Positions 7,056-13,607 of a stretch of 13,607 bases of DNA are shown piece by piece. A model generated the notes under the pieces. It made no database searches. It saw only the letters and a program-made list of their open reading frames with translations, and was not told the DNA's origin. A program made the position numbers and the translations under genes. Source of the DNA: Clostridia bacterium (GTDB lineage Bacteria > Bacillota_A > Clostridia > Christensenellales > Aristaeellaceae). The DNA lies in assembly GCA_025997215.1 (NCBI GenBank), contig BNUH01000078.1:1-13607 (forward strand), read 5' to 3'. Numbering within the stretch: the stretch's first letter is position 1; each line of letters begins with the position of its first letter.

Positions 7056-8029
7056 AAGCTGTTGTTATAACGGAACAGAAAGCACTGGAATGGCGTGATG
7101 TACCTGATCCTACACTCGATCCTGGCGGAGTTCTGATCGATGTGTATGCCGCAGCTTTGAATCGTGCTGACTTGATGCAACGTGCCGGTAACTACCCGCC
7201 GCCGCCTGGCTGCCCTGATTGGCCGGGTTTAGAGATCGCTGGTGTCATCAGCGATGTATCCTCGGAGGCAGCACAACGCTGGCATGTAGGCGACAAGGTT
7301 TGCGCCTTGTTAGGCGGAGGCGGATACGCGCAGCGTGTATCAGTTGATCAATCGATGCTGATGCCTATACCCGCAGGTCTAACAATGGTAGAGGCTGCAG
7401 CGTTGCCTGAGGCATTCGCGACAGCATACCTGAATCTATTCTGGGAGGCTGGCGCTAAGGCGGGCGATACGCTGCTCATGCATGCCGGCGCAAGCGGTTT
7501 GGCCAGTGTCATTATTCCCATGGCAAAAGCATTTGGACTAAGGGTAATTACCAGCGTTCTTGATGCAGCAAAAGCCGCATCAATAGCTCACCTGAACGCT
7601 GATGTAGTAGTTGATACGTCTGCAGAAAGCATCGTGGACGTACTTAAGCGCGAATCGGCTGCCGGGCATCCAGTAAATATAGCGATCGACTGCCTCAGCG
7701 GTGATAAGCTCGGGGATTGCTTGCCATATGTTGCGCATGGTTGCCGCTGGATTATAATCGCATCACTGGCTGGTGAAATGACAAGCGTAAACATGCGGAC
7801 TGTGTATATGAAGAACATTCGTATAATTGGCAGTACGCTTCGCAGCAAGTCTGTCGAAGTTAAAGCGCGTATACTGGAAAGCTTGGTGATGGAAGTATGG
7901 CCGAAGGTCGAATCCGGTGCCGTGCGTCCTACAATATATAAAACACTGCCGATTGAAGAAGCTGAAACTGCGCACGACATACTCATGCGCGGCGACAATA
8001 TCGGCAAGGTTGTTCTGATAGTAAGGTGA
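7052..8029 (+). CDS. Quinone-oxidoreductase-like MDR protein (TP53I3/PIG3 type)
   Basis: NAD(P)H-dependent oxidoreductase, 325 residues. The signature NRADLMQRAGNYPPPPG (37-53) is diagnostic of the PIG3-like quinone oxidoreductase branch of the MDR superfamily, whose members reduce quinones or activated double bonds without zinc. The GroES-like domain covers about 1-125. The nucleotide-binding region is HAGASGLAS (144-152). The usual G-A-S-G-x-G motif has Ala151 in place of the last Gly, and the GG before it is AG, so cofactor binding may be altered. ALPEAFATAYLNLF (117-130) is also typical. ATG 7052 overlaps the stop of the previous gene (ATGA), so all three oxidoreductases are translated as a coupled set. 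An enone, enal or quinone intermediate is a plausible substrate, but this is inference. Confidence 0.87.
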   Translation: MKAVVITEQKALEWRDVPDPTLDPGGVLIDVYAAALNRADLMQRAGNYPPPPGCPDWPGLEIAGVISDVSSEAAQRWHVGDKVCALLGGGGYAQRVSVDQSMLMPIPAGLTMVEAAALPEAFATAYLNLFWEAGAKAGDTLLMHAGASGLASVIIPMAKAFGLRVITSVLDAAKAASIAHLNADVVVDTSAESIVDVLKRESAAGHPVNIAIDCLSGDKLGDCLPYVAHGCRWIIIASLAGEMTSVNMRTVYMKNIRIIGSTLRSKSVEVKARILESLVMEVWPKVESGAVRPTIYKTLPIEEAETAHDILMRGDNIGKVVLIVR

Positions 8030-8042
8030 TGGAGGCGCTAGC

Positions 8043-10223
8043 ATGAATAGGTCGAGCCGCATAAAGGTCTACCTGCACCATCTGGCGCCTATTGGTCTTA
8101 TTGTTATGCTTATAATTATTATTCTTTCGCCCATTTACCTAACTGCACAATCCCAAGCCCGCGCATCCTTGATGCATGCCATTGATATTAGGACAGAGCG
8201 CAGCTTCAAGAATATGCTTGACAATCTTACTATATTGCATACTGCTGTCAATACTATTGGATTTGATGAAGACATGCTAACATTGGCACGTTTAGATGAT
8301 CACGAATTGTTGAACAATAATTATTATAAGATACTTATGGCTAGAAATGTTTTGGCGAAATACGCTTCATTTGGGTTTTATCATCAGATATATTTTGTGC
8401 AATTTCGTGAAAATAATGTTGTTCTTGCCAATGATGTTATTTATAATGATAAAGAAGCGGCGTATGACAAGCACTACCGTGTTGGTGAATTAACATATAA
8501 TGAATGGAAGAAATTGTCATTTTCGCCAAAAGATACATATTATCCATCTGTGAAAGTAATGTTGAATGAAACAAACGGTGACTATATAATTATAAATAGG
8601 GTGTTTTCGCCGTTACTGCCGGCATCTATATCGGTCAGTGCGTTTATTTCAGTGGCTGACTTGGAAAGATCATTCGAGTCTACTGAATACGCATCTAACT
8701 TTATATTTGCTTTAACAGACTCCACTGGCAGAGTATTGTATGACCCAAACGAAATATTTAATAAAACTAATGATGTAACCAACCAATCTACAATTAATAT
8801 AGCTGGTAAGCCATATGTGGTATTTTTGCGGGAGGATGTGAGAACACCATTGCGCGTTATGGTGTGTGTACCTGAGCAAACATTCTATGAGAGTGTACGA
8901 TCGGTTACGCGTCTTATTATCATTATAATCATGATCGCGCTCTTGACAGCGGTCATTTCAATTATTGGTTATGCTATCTTCTTTTTCCGGCCTATTGTAA
9001 ACTTATCGGATAGTATTTGGGGAATCTATAACGACTCACAAACTAATAATATATATAGAAGAATTCATGAAACATTCAAAAATATAAATATCGAGAGAGA
9101 TTTATTGCGGAAAAACTATGAAGAAACCGCTGAGTTATTAGAGCTATCAATATTACAACGCGTTGTTTCAGGCGAGGAGATATTGAGTGATGAGTGGGCG
9201 CTGTTAAGTAGCCGGCATGTACTTACCGGTACATATTTGCTGCTGTTAATTGAGGTACAAACCATGCATCAAAGCGAGCGTCTGATTACGTTAGCAGCGG
9301 CGAAAGCATTGCTGGAAGATACACCGCACATATGGGATTGCGTGACCAACGGGAGACTATGGGCAGTTGTTCCATTCAGTGATAACATGCTTGCGCATCT
9401 AGATAACATACATGTAAACCTCATGCGCCAAGCGTCGGTATATATGTCGGTTAGCCGCTCGGTCCAAGATATTACAATAACAAAAATGGCAGATGCCGTG
9501 GCTGAGGCGAGAACAGCGCTGCTGTACGCGCGGTTGCAACCTACGAATTGCCTGACTCAATTCGCTTCCGACCAAAATACGCCCAAAGGCCAACTCCCAT
9601 TTAGGAAGCTAGCCAGTCTAGACGAGGCTTTGAGCGCTGCTAATAGGGAGCAGGCGCTGCAACTGATTGGCAGCATGGAAAGGCTGGTGGTCGATGGTGA
9701 TTTATCGTCGGATCAGATATCGAACTTACTTCAGTATATTGATGAAATAATATGCGAAGCGGAGAGCAGAGTAAGCCTTCTTGAATCGCCAGGCGATTTG
9801 ATACTACGGAAAGATTGGGACTCCATAGAATTGGTCTCAGCCTTCGCTGAACTAGCTCGTAGAGTAGAGCAGTTATGTGACTATATCATCATCGGGAATG
9901 AGGATTCAGATACAGATCATACACTGAAGATCCTTCAGTATATAGAAAACCACTATATGGATTCTCAGTTAGGATTAAAGATGATTGCTGAAGCATTCAG
10001 CATGTCTGAGAAATATGTCTCTATGTTTATTAAGCGTCATATAGGAAAAACTTATACAAGTCATATTGAAACCGTAAGAATGACTGCTGCGTATCGAATG
10101 CTCATAGATACAAATGAATCGATTGACAATATAATTGCATGCGTCGGGTATGAATACAAGAACACCTTTTATAAGGCATTCAAGCGCTATTGGGGTAGAA
10201 CGCCAAAGGAGGTGCGTGGATGA
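8043..10223 (+). CDS. Membrane-anchored AraC-family sensor-regulator (YesN-like)
   Basis: Single-polypeptide transmembrane transcription regulator, 726 residues, beginning after GGAGG (8031-8035) at a 7-base spacing and 13 bases after the previous gene. Membrane segments lie at about 16-34 and 290-314. They enclose an extracellular sensor of about 255 residues that resembles a Cache-type fold. A cytoplasmic linker (about 340-620) has no recognised catalytic motif. The C-terminal AraC DNA-binding domain spans about 626-724 with two helix-turn-helix units: IAEAFSMSEKYVSMFIKRHIG (648-668, continuous with LGLKM before it) and the one around IIACVGYEYKNTFYKAFKRYWGRTP. Such proteins commonly regulate adjacent LplABC-type sugar operons. 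Bases of about 8090-9110, coding for the sensor half, are visibly richer in A and T than the neighbouring genes. The likely target is the 1278-1306 promoter. The family call is firm and the signal is unknown. Confidence 0.92.
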   Translation: MNRSSRIKVYLHHLAPIGLIVMLIIIILSPIYLTAQSQARASLMHAIDIRTERSFKNMLDNLTILHTAVNTIGFDEDMLTLARLDDHELLNNNYYKILMARNVLAKYASFGFYHQIYFVQFRENNVVLANDVIYNDKEAAYDKHYRVGELTYNEWKKLSFSPKDTYYPSVKVMLNETNGDYIIINRVFSPLLPASISVSAFISVADLERSFESTEYASNFIFALTDSTGRVLYDPNEIFNKTNDVTNQSTINIAGKPYVVFLREDVRTPLRVMVCVPEQTFYESVRSVTRLIIIIIMIALLTAVISIIGYAIFFFRPIVNLSDSIWGIYNDSQTNNIYRRIHETFKNINIERDLLRKNYEETAELLELSILQRVVSGEEILSDEWALLSSRHVLTGTYLLLLIEVQTMHQSERLITLAAAKALLEDTPHIWDCVTNGRLWAVVPFSDNMLAHLDNIHVNLMRQASVYMSVSRSVQDITITKMADAVAEARTALLYARLQPTNCLTQFASDQNTPKGQLPFRKLASLDEALSAANREQALQLIGSMERLVVDGDLSSDQISNLLQYIDEIICEAESRVSLLESPGDLILRKDWDSIELVSAFAELARRVEQLCDYIIIGNEDSDTDHTLKILQYIENHYMDSQLGLKMIAEAFSMSEKYVSMFIKRHIGKTYTSHIETVRMTAAYRMLIDTNESIDNIIACVGYEYKNTFYKAFKRYWGRTPKEVRG

Positions 10224-10234
10224 GTTAATAACTC
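10222..10234. promoter_or_regulatory. Small palindrome at the end of the regulator gene
   Basis: GAGTTA-A-TAACTC is a perfect 6-bp inverted repeat with a 1-base centre, overlapping the TGA stop of the AraC-type gene. A 1-base loop is too tight for an RNA hairpin, so a protein site is possible. It could also be chance. No convincing promoter follows before 10288. Confidence 0.25.
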
Positions 10235-10287
10235 AATACCATTAGCCGCATTGCCATAAACTATTAACTTATAGGAGGAAAAATAGT

Positions 10288-11292
10288 ATGAGTAAAAAGA
10301 AAGCATTGGTGCTGGGCGGAACAGGGGCTCAAGGTGCGTATATGGTGCCGGAATTGTCGGCCATGGGCTACCAGGTGGATGCATTGTCCTTGGACGATGT
10401 GAAGAGTACTGATTCGAATGTCCAGTACATCCAAGCGAACGCAAAGGACGATCGATTCTTGCGTGGCATGCTGCGAAATGGATATGACGTTGTTATTGAT
10501 TTCATGTACTATCTGCCAGCAGAGTTAGCAGCCCGGTATGAGATGCTGCTCGATAATACCGGACGCTACATCTTTTTATCATCATACCGTGTCTACGCTG
10601 GTGCACAACCGATCACCGAAGAGTCGCCGAGGCTGCTCGATATTTCGGATGACTGCGCGTTTCTTGCTCATAAGGGAACGGAATACTCGCTGGTAAAGGC
10701 GCTAGACGAGAACATAATCCGATCATCCAAATACGATAACTGGATCATCGTGCGCCCATCTCCGATCTATTCCAATCGTATGTTTAAGCTGATAACACAA
10801 GAGGCAGACGTAGTGGTATATCGAGCGAGAAAGAAGCTGCCCATACTGTTACCCAGCACTGCAAAATCGGTCATGGGCACCATGATCTGGGCAGGCGATG
10901 TGGCGAAAATGTACGGACGTCTAGTTGAAAACCCGTCTGCGGTTAAGCAGATCTATACGATAGGCACCGCTGAGCATTACACATGGGGTGAGATAACTGA
11001 ATACTTCAGAGATATAATCGGCTTGGAGACCATCTGGGTAGACAATGACACATATCTGTCGCTCTTCAACCCAGCGGCTTATGATTTTATGGATTATCAG
11101 TTGAAGTACGATAGACTGTTCAACCGGGTTATTGATAACTCAAAAATTCTGAATGCTACAGGACTAAAGCAAACAGATTTGATGCCATTGAAGCAAGGTC
11201 TACAGCGTCAATTGTCTGCATTACCCGAGAATATAACCTGGAACCATAATCCTATAAACGATAGAATGGATGAGTATATAAGTAAGCACTAA
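10288..11292 (+). CDS. NAD-dependent epimerase/dehydratase-type extended SDR
   Basis: Extended short-chain dehydrogenase/reductase of the sugar-nucleotide epimerase type, 334 residues, starting after AGGAGG (10273-10278) at a 9-base spacing. The Rossmann motif is LVLGGTGAQG (7-16). The active-site pattern is Ser (FLSS, 96-99) with Y133-S-L-V-K137 (YxxxK). RPSPIY (156-161) and a C-terminal substrate domain with WGEITEYF (233-240) are typical of the fold. It sits 64 bases after the regulator gene and is the last gene before an intrinsic terminator, so it probably belongs to the operon. Related proteins act on nucleotide sugars, free sugars or other hydroxy compounds. With the three other oxidoreductases it could epimerise or oxidise an intermediate. 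The substrate is not predictable. Confidence 0.85.
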   Translation: MSKKKALVLGGTGAQGAYMVPELSAMGYQVDALSLDDVKSTDSNVQYIQANAKDDRFLRGMLRNGYDVVIDFMYYLPAELAARYEMLLDNTGRYIFLSSYRVYAGAQPITEESPRLLDISDDCAFLAHKGTEYSLVKALDENIIRSSKYDNWIIVRPSPIYSNRMFKLITQEADVVVYRARKKLPILLPSTAKSVMGTMIWAGDVAKMYGRLVENPSAVKQIYTIGTAEHYTWGEITEYFRDIIGLETIWVDNDTYLSLFNPAAYDFMDYQLKYDRLFNRVIDNSKILNATGLKQTDLMPLKQGLQRQLSALPENITWNHNPINDRMDEYISKH

Positions 11293-11349
11293 AGTGCGCG
11301 TATCCCTTATGAGCTGGATAAGCTCTAAGCTACGTTACAGGCGCGGCTG

Positions 11350-11393
11350 AAAAAGAGAAGGAACCCAACGGTTGTTGAGCTCCTTGTCTTTTT
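11350..11393 (+). terminator. Intrinsic terminator closing the sugar operon
   Basis: AAAAAGAGAAGGA (11350-11362) pairs with TCCTTGTCTTTTT (11381-11393) with one mismatch, around an 18-base loop that itself holds CAACGGTTG. The second arm ends in a T-run. The A-run on the other side means it could also act, less well, on minus-strand transcription. It lies 57 bases after the SDR stop. Confidence 0.65.
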
Positions 11394-11819
11394 GTTGTAG
11401 CTGGTGCGATCTGTCCCTCTTCAGACGACGCTAAACGCCTAAAGTTGACGACACGAATTGCCAAAACAACCGAAATGAGCAGCAAACGTGTGGGTATGTG
11501 TATGCCGTTAACAATCCGCCGTCCTGCTGAAGCGTATGGCCTGTCGACAAACAACAACAAAATTTCGGCAAGCGCTCGGCAAGTTAAAGGCCAATTTCGG
11601 GCAAGTTCGCTCAAATTGGGCCAATTTTCGTATGTTTCAATATCCTGATTACCAGTCGGTTCGCCGCCGCATAAAAAAGAACGCACTCCACGGCCGCTGG
11701 GGCCGACCTATGGGAGCAAAGTGGCGTTTGGCATCGGCACGCAGGGCGCGGCAATGTCATCTGGCACCGTAATTTTTATGACAATCCGGATCGGATCGGA
11801 TCGCTCACATCAAGGAAGA
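11394..11819. other. Gene-free stretch with short repeats between two convergent terminators
   Basis: I see no supportable gene here. Open frames on both strands are short, lack good ribosome binding sites and contain no recognised domain. The notable content is a dense block at about 11561-11630. It holds three CGGCAAG-like direct repeats (the last as CGGGCAAG) and three copies of GGCCAATTT: direct at 11589-11597, inverted with one extra G at 11613-11622, and direct at 11619-11627. A triple GGATC pentamer lies at about 11787-11801. The stretch separates the operon from the minus-strand mobile module and is probably non-coding debris or an element boundary. Confidence 0.5.
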
Positions 11820-11853
11820 GAAAAAAAGGCCCCCAACTTTTGCGGTTGGGGGC
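11820..11853 (-). terminator. Strong intrinsic terminator of the minus-strand module
   Basis: Read on the minus strand, GCCCCCAAC and GTTGGGGGC form a perfect 9-bp GC-rich stem (11829-11837 with 11845-11853) around a 7-base loop. A run of seven or more T follows the stem. It begins 16 bases after the stop codon of the coiled-coil gene. Confidence 0.92.
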
Positions 11854-11869
11854 TGGTGTTTGGGTGAGG

Positions 11870-12205
11870 TTAGGAGGCTTTCTCCAGTTTCTTTATGCTC
11901 TCGTCGTGGCGTTCGATTATGGGCCAGTATACGTCGATTAGATAGTGCTGCATCTCGGCGGAGAGCTTTTTATGGCTGGCTTCTAGCTCGTTCTGTCCGA
12001 CCTTGAGTGCGCCTATGTCGGATTCAATGTGGTCAAGGCGGTTGTTGACCTGTTTGAATTCTGACCGCATTTCTGCTTCGAGCTTAGCTTGGCCGGCTTC
12101 GAGTTTATCTAGGCGGTCAACTAGCTTAGCCTGGCCAGCTTCGAGACCGTCTAGACGGTCAACTATTTTGGTCAACAGGGATAGCGTGAGTTCCTCGGTA
12201 GTCAT
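11870..12205 (-). CDS. Small coiled-coil protein of unknown function
   Basis: 111 residues, highly charged, with no signal peptide or membrane segment. Residues of about 10-85 follow a heptad pattern expected for a long coiled coil, including two tandem copies of VDRLDxLEAGQAKL (residues 15-28 and 29-42). The C-terminal tail (YLIDVYWPIIERHDESIKKLEK) is less regular and may form the functional end. Upstream on the minus strand, AGGAG lies about 8 bases before ATG, and a strong terminator follows the stop, so this is a real transcription unit. The neighbouring genes are a serine recombinase and an ArdC fragment, which suggests a mobile-element passenger. I do not recognise a named family. The function is unknown. 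Confidence 0.75.
   Translation of the reverse strand: MTTEELTLSLLTKIVDRLDGLEAGQAKLVDRLDKLEAGQAKLEAEMRSEFKQVNNRLDHIESDIGALKVGQNELEASHKKLSAEMQHYLIDVYWPIIERHDESIKKLEKAS
12081..12164 (-). repeat. 42-bp tandem duplication inside the coiled-coil gene
   Basis: Units 12081-12122 and 12123-12164 match at 35 of 42 positions by hand count. Each encodes 14 residues, exactly two heptads, so gain or loss of a unit keeps both reading frame and coiled-coil phase. Confidence 0.85.
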
Positions 12206-12348
12206 GGTATCTCTCCTTTCGAAGTGGGTCTAGTACCCAATTAAATCCAAACCACAACATCGGGGCAGATCTGTCTGAGCTTGGTATGAGTGTCGACTGT
12301 GGTGAAATTCCTACCCTCATTGTCAGGTATTGGTTTTAATACGGTACT

Positions 12349-12377
12349 AGTATACAGGATTCGGTCATCGTTTACAA
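12349..12377 (-). promoter_or_regulatory. Candidate minus-strand promoter for the coiled-coil gene
   Basis: On the minus strand, TTGTAA (12372-12377) and TATACT (12349-12354) are separated by 17 bases. The -35 box overlaps the stop codon of the recombinase gene. This would give a leader of about 135 bases before the coiled-coil start and would let that gene be expressed separately from the recombinase. Confidence 0.35.
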
Positions 12378-12938
12378 CCCTGATTGCAACCTATTTGCGT
12401 GTACGCGGAGCGTCTCGCGGTTCAGGCCTGAACGCCTGCAGGCCTCGGCGCGCTTGATCTTCGTGGATCGCCAGTCGGCTACTATCTGTGGGAAGTCGGG
12501 CGGTAGTGTCACCTGCTGCTCGCTGCCGAAATGCACTCCACGCGCCTTAGCCGCTGCAATGCCTTCGGCCTGGCGCTGGTGGGTTGTCTCGCGTTCGAGT
12601 TTGGCCAGCGCGCCGAAGATGGTTAGGACGAATTTGCCTTGTGGCGTACGGGCGTCCAGGTACTCCTTATGGCTGACGAAGGTCGCGCCGTGTTTTTCGA
12701 TCTGCTCCAGGATCATGAGCAAGTCACGGGTGGAGCGCGCCAGGCGGCTGATGGATTCGACGTGAACCACGTCGCCGGGTTCCAACTCGCGAAGCATTTC
12801 GAATAGCACGGGGCGGGCGGCGGTTCTGCCGCTTTTGCACTCGGTGTAGGTCTTGGAGATGCCTAAGGACGACATTAAGTCGTCCTGGCGCGCGGCGGAT
12901 TGGCTGTCGGTGCTGATGCGGATGTAGGCTTTGTCCAT
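12372..12938 (-). CDS. Serine recombinase (resolvase/invertase family)
   Basis: Small site-specific serine recombinase of the Tn3 resolvase / DNA invertase type, 188 residues, the usual length. The N-terminal catalytic domain opens AYIRISTDSQSAARQ with nucleophile S9. SRLARSTRDL (64-73) supplies the conserved arginines R65 and R68. The helix with IFGALAKLERE (108-118) and the following helix form the dimer and DNA-contact region. The C-terminal DNA-binding helix-turn-helix is at about 155-185 (RAEACRRSGLNRETLRVHA). Resolvases of this type resolve cointegrates or plasmid dimers, and invertases flip segments. I saw no obvious res-like repeats in the 55 bases upstream. It lies 55 bases downstream of the ArdC fragment on the same strand, consistent with a plasmid- or ICE-derived backbone. 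Confidence 0.92.
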   Translation of the reverse strand: MDKAYIRISTDSQSAARQDDLMSSLGISKTYTECKSGRTAARPVLFEMLRELEPGDVVHVESISRLARSTRDLLMILEQIEKHGATFVSHKEYLDARTPQGKFVLTIFGALAKLERETTHQRQAEGIAAAKARGVHFGSEQQVTLPPDFPQIVADWRSTKIKRAEACRRSGLNRETLRVHANRLQSGL

Positions 12939-12993
12939 GGTTTAGCCTTTCTCCCTGCCTATTGTGAAGCCGGGCAGGGGCGGCGGTTGGTTG

Positions 12994-13284
12994 TTATGCT
13001 GCTTTCTGTGAATCCGTTTCGGTGGTTGTCCATGATTCGCGCGTGTGTCCGCTGAAGAAGTCAACCGCTTGACGCGCTTTGCTGGCTGCGCTGGGGAACA
13101 GGTACGGGTCTTTGCGTAAGCGTGCCGACCACGACTGGATGTATGCAGCGTCGTTACGGTCGGTCTTGTCGGTGCTTAGGCCGCAGTCGTGCAGGAGATA
13201 CGCGGCGCCAAACTCGGCTATGAGTTCCTCTTGGGCGTAGTCATCACTTCCTGGATAGAACGCAAGAATCCTGGATCGCCGCAC
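12994..13284 (-). pseudogene. C-terminal fragment of an ArdC-like antirestriction protein
   Basis: ArdC proteins of plasmids and integrative elements bind single-stranded DNA and carry a zincin-like metallopeptidase domain. They protect incoming DNA. Here only the C-terminal part remains. Recognisable blocks are DYAQEELIAEFGAAYL (15-30), which in the family contains a zinc-ligand glutamate, then AAYIQSW (46-52) and ASKARQAVDFF (67-77). The HExxH motif and the whole N-terminal DNA-binding domain, which should lie upstream, are missing. The first ten or so residues of the open frame come from the opposite strand of the adjoining transposase fragment, so true homology ends near base 13250. This is a 5'-truncated remnant and is expected to be non-functional. 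Confidence 0.8.
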
Positions 13285-13478
13285 ATGTGAATGCGTACAA
13301 ATACTTCGGCGGCGTTACACGCATCCTTGTGCCGGACAATTTGAAAACAGGCGTGGAGAAAAACACTAAGGAAGGCGTAGTACTCAACAAGACCTATCAG
13401 GAAATGGCTGAACACTATGGTACGGCGGTGATTCCCACCCGTGTTCGCGCACCTAAGGATAAGGCGACTGTAGAAGGC
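13251..13478 (+). pseudogene. Internal fragment of an IS21-family transposase (IstA)
   Basis: The plus-strand frame reads QESWIAAHVNAYKYFGG, then VPDNLKTGV and TYQEMAEHYGTAVIPTRV, and ends PKDKATVEG. This is the second half of the IstA integrase core. It includes the Asp of PDNLK and the Glu of VEG, which correspond to the second and third catalytic acidic residues. About 75 residues remain of a protein that usually has 400-500. The helix-turn-helix N-terminus, the first Asp, the C-terminus and the istB partner are absent. After VEG (13478) the frame runs into unrelated sequence and stops at 13529. The left boundary near 13250 abuts the ArdC fragment. Confidence 0.85.
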
Positions 13479-13480
13479 AC

Positions 13481-13507
13481 GAGACTGCCGCACAGAATGT
13501 GTAAACC
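13481..13507 (+). repeat. Probable left terminal repeat of an IS256-like element
   Basis: The IstA reading frame is lost immediately after VEG, and sequence beginning GAGACTGCCGC and ending TGTGTAAACC follows. An outer GA..CTG with an inner TGTGTAAA core resembles, from memory, terminal repeats of IS256-family elements. The transposase-like start lies about 40 bases further in. The partner repeat would be outside the window, so this cannot be confirmed here. Confidence 0.45.
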
Positions 13508-13548
13508 TCCAATAACAGAACCAAACTAGAGTTAGGGGAGGGAAGAAA

Positions 13549-13607
13549 ATGGCAAAGAAAGCAAAGGGAGAAAAGAGCCTGCTGCGCCAGTTGATGGAGG
13601 AGCGCGG
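13549..13607 (+). CDS. Start of a gene running off the window, possibly an IS256-like transposase
   Basis: ATG 13549 follows the strong site AGGGGAGGG (13534-13542) at a 6-base spacing. Nineteen complete codons are visible: MAKKAKGEKSLLRQLMEER, basic then amphipathic. The short distance from the probable terminal repeat and the basic N-terminus with an LLRQLMEE-type helix fit an IS256-family transposase. Too little sequence is present to decide. Confidence 0.5.
   Translation, partial: MAKKAKGEKSLLRQLMEER

Noticed and set aside
10239..10270. Separate promoter for the SDR gene
   Set aside because: TTGCCA and TATTAA are present but not at a workable spacing. The short gap favours read-through from the operon.
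11306..11329. Hairpin GAGCT-GGATA-AGCTC as the operon terminator
   Set aside because: Short stem with a bulge and no T-run. The structure at 11350-11393 is the better terminator.
11330..11686. Minus-strand open frame of 118 codons
   Set aside because: It starts at GTG without a good ribosome binding site, ends inside the operon terminator region, and shows no recognisable domain.
11445..11772. Two overlapping plus-strand open frames in the gene-free stretch
   Set aside because: They are short, lack ribosome binding sites, run through the repeat block, and have compositions with no family resemblance.

Overview
The window looks like a chromosomal stretch from a Gram-positive-type anaerobe of the Bacillota (Clostridia-like). 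This rests on strong AGGAGG-type ribosome binding sites, an LplB/LplC-type sugar importer without its own ATPase, a YesN-like membrane-anchored AraC regulator, and IS21/IS256-type debris. All recognisable genes end at standard stop codons. No rRNA, tRNA or CRISPR array is visible.

Layout: (1) 3-1154 holds a Xaa-Pro peptidase (M24) relic. Its reading frame is interrupted by an in-frame TAA, it has no credible start, and two conserved active-site histidines are replaced. (2) 1155-1362 is a promoter region with a sigma-A-like promoter inside an 8-bp inverted repeat. (3) 1363-11292 carries eight collinear plus-strand genes with short gaps or ATGA overlaps: solute-binding protein, LplB-like permease, LplC-like permease, zinc-less MDR dehydrogenase, Gfo/Idh/MocA oxidoreductase, quinone-oxidoreductase-like MDR protein, membrane AraC-type regulator, and an extended SDR (epimerase/dehydratase type). 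The set closes with an intrinsic terminator at 11350-11393. An 11-bp perfect stem-loop separates the binding-protein gene from the permeases. (4) 11394-11819 has no supportable gene but contains short repeats. (5) 11820-13284 is a minus-strand mobile module: an ArdC C-terminal fragment, a small serine recombinase, a coiled-coil protein with a 42-bp tandem repeat, and a strong terminator. (6) 13251-13607 is an IS21-type transposase fragment cut by what looks like the left end of an IS256-like element, whose first gene runs off the window.

How the genes work together (inference): the importer brings in a carbohydrate or carbohydrate-like compound, with energy from an ATPase encoded elsewhere. 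Four different NAD(P)-dependent oxidoreductases then act on it, and the AraC-type protein senses an extracellular signal and controls the operon. No glycoside hydrolase, kinase, aldolase or isomerase is present, so the pathway would have to begin with redox chemistry. I do not recognise this exact combination. It is the best candidate in the window for an undescribed catabolic system.
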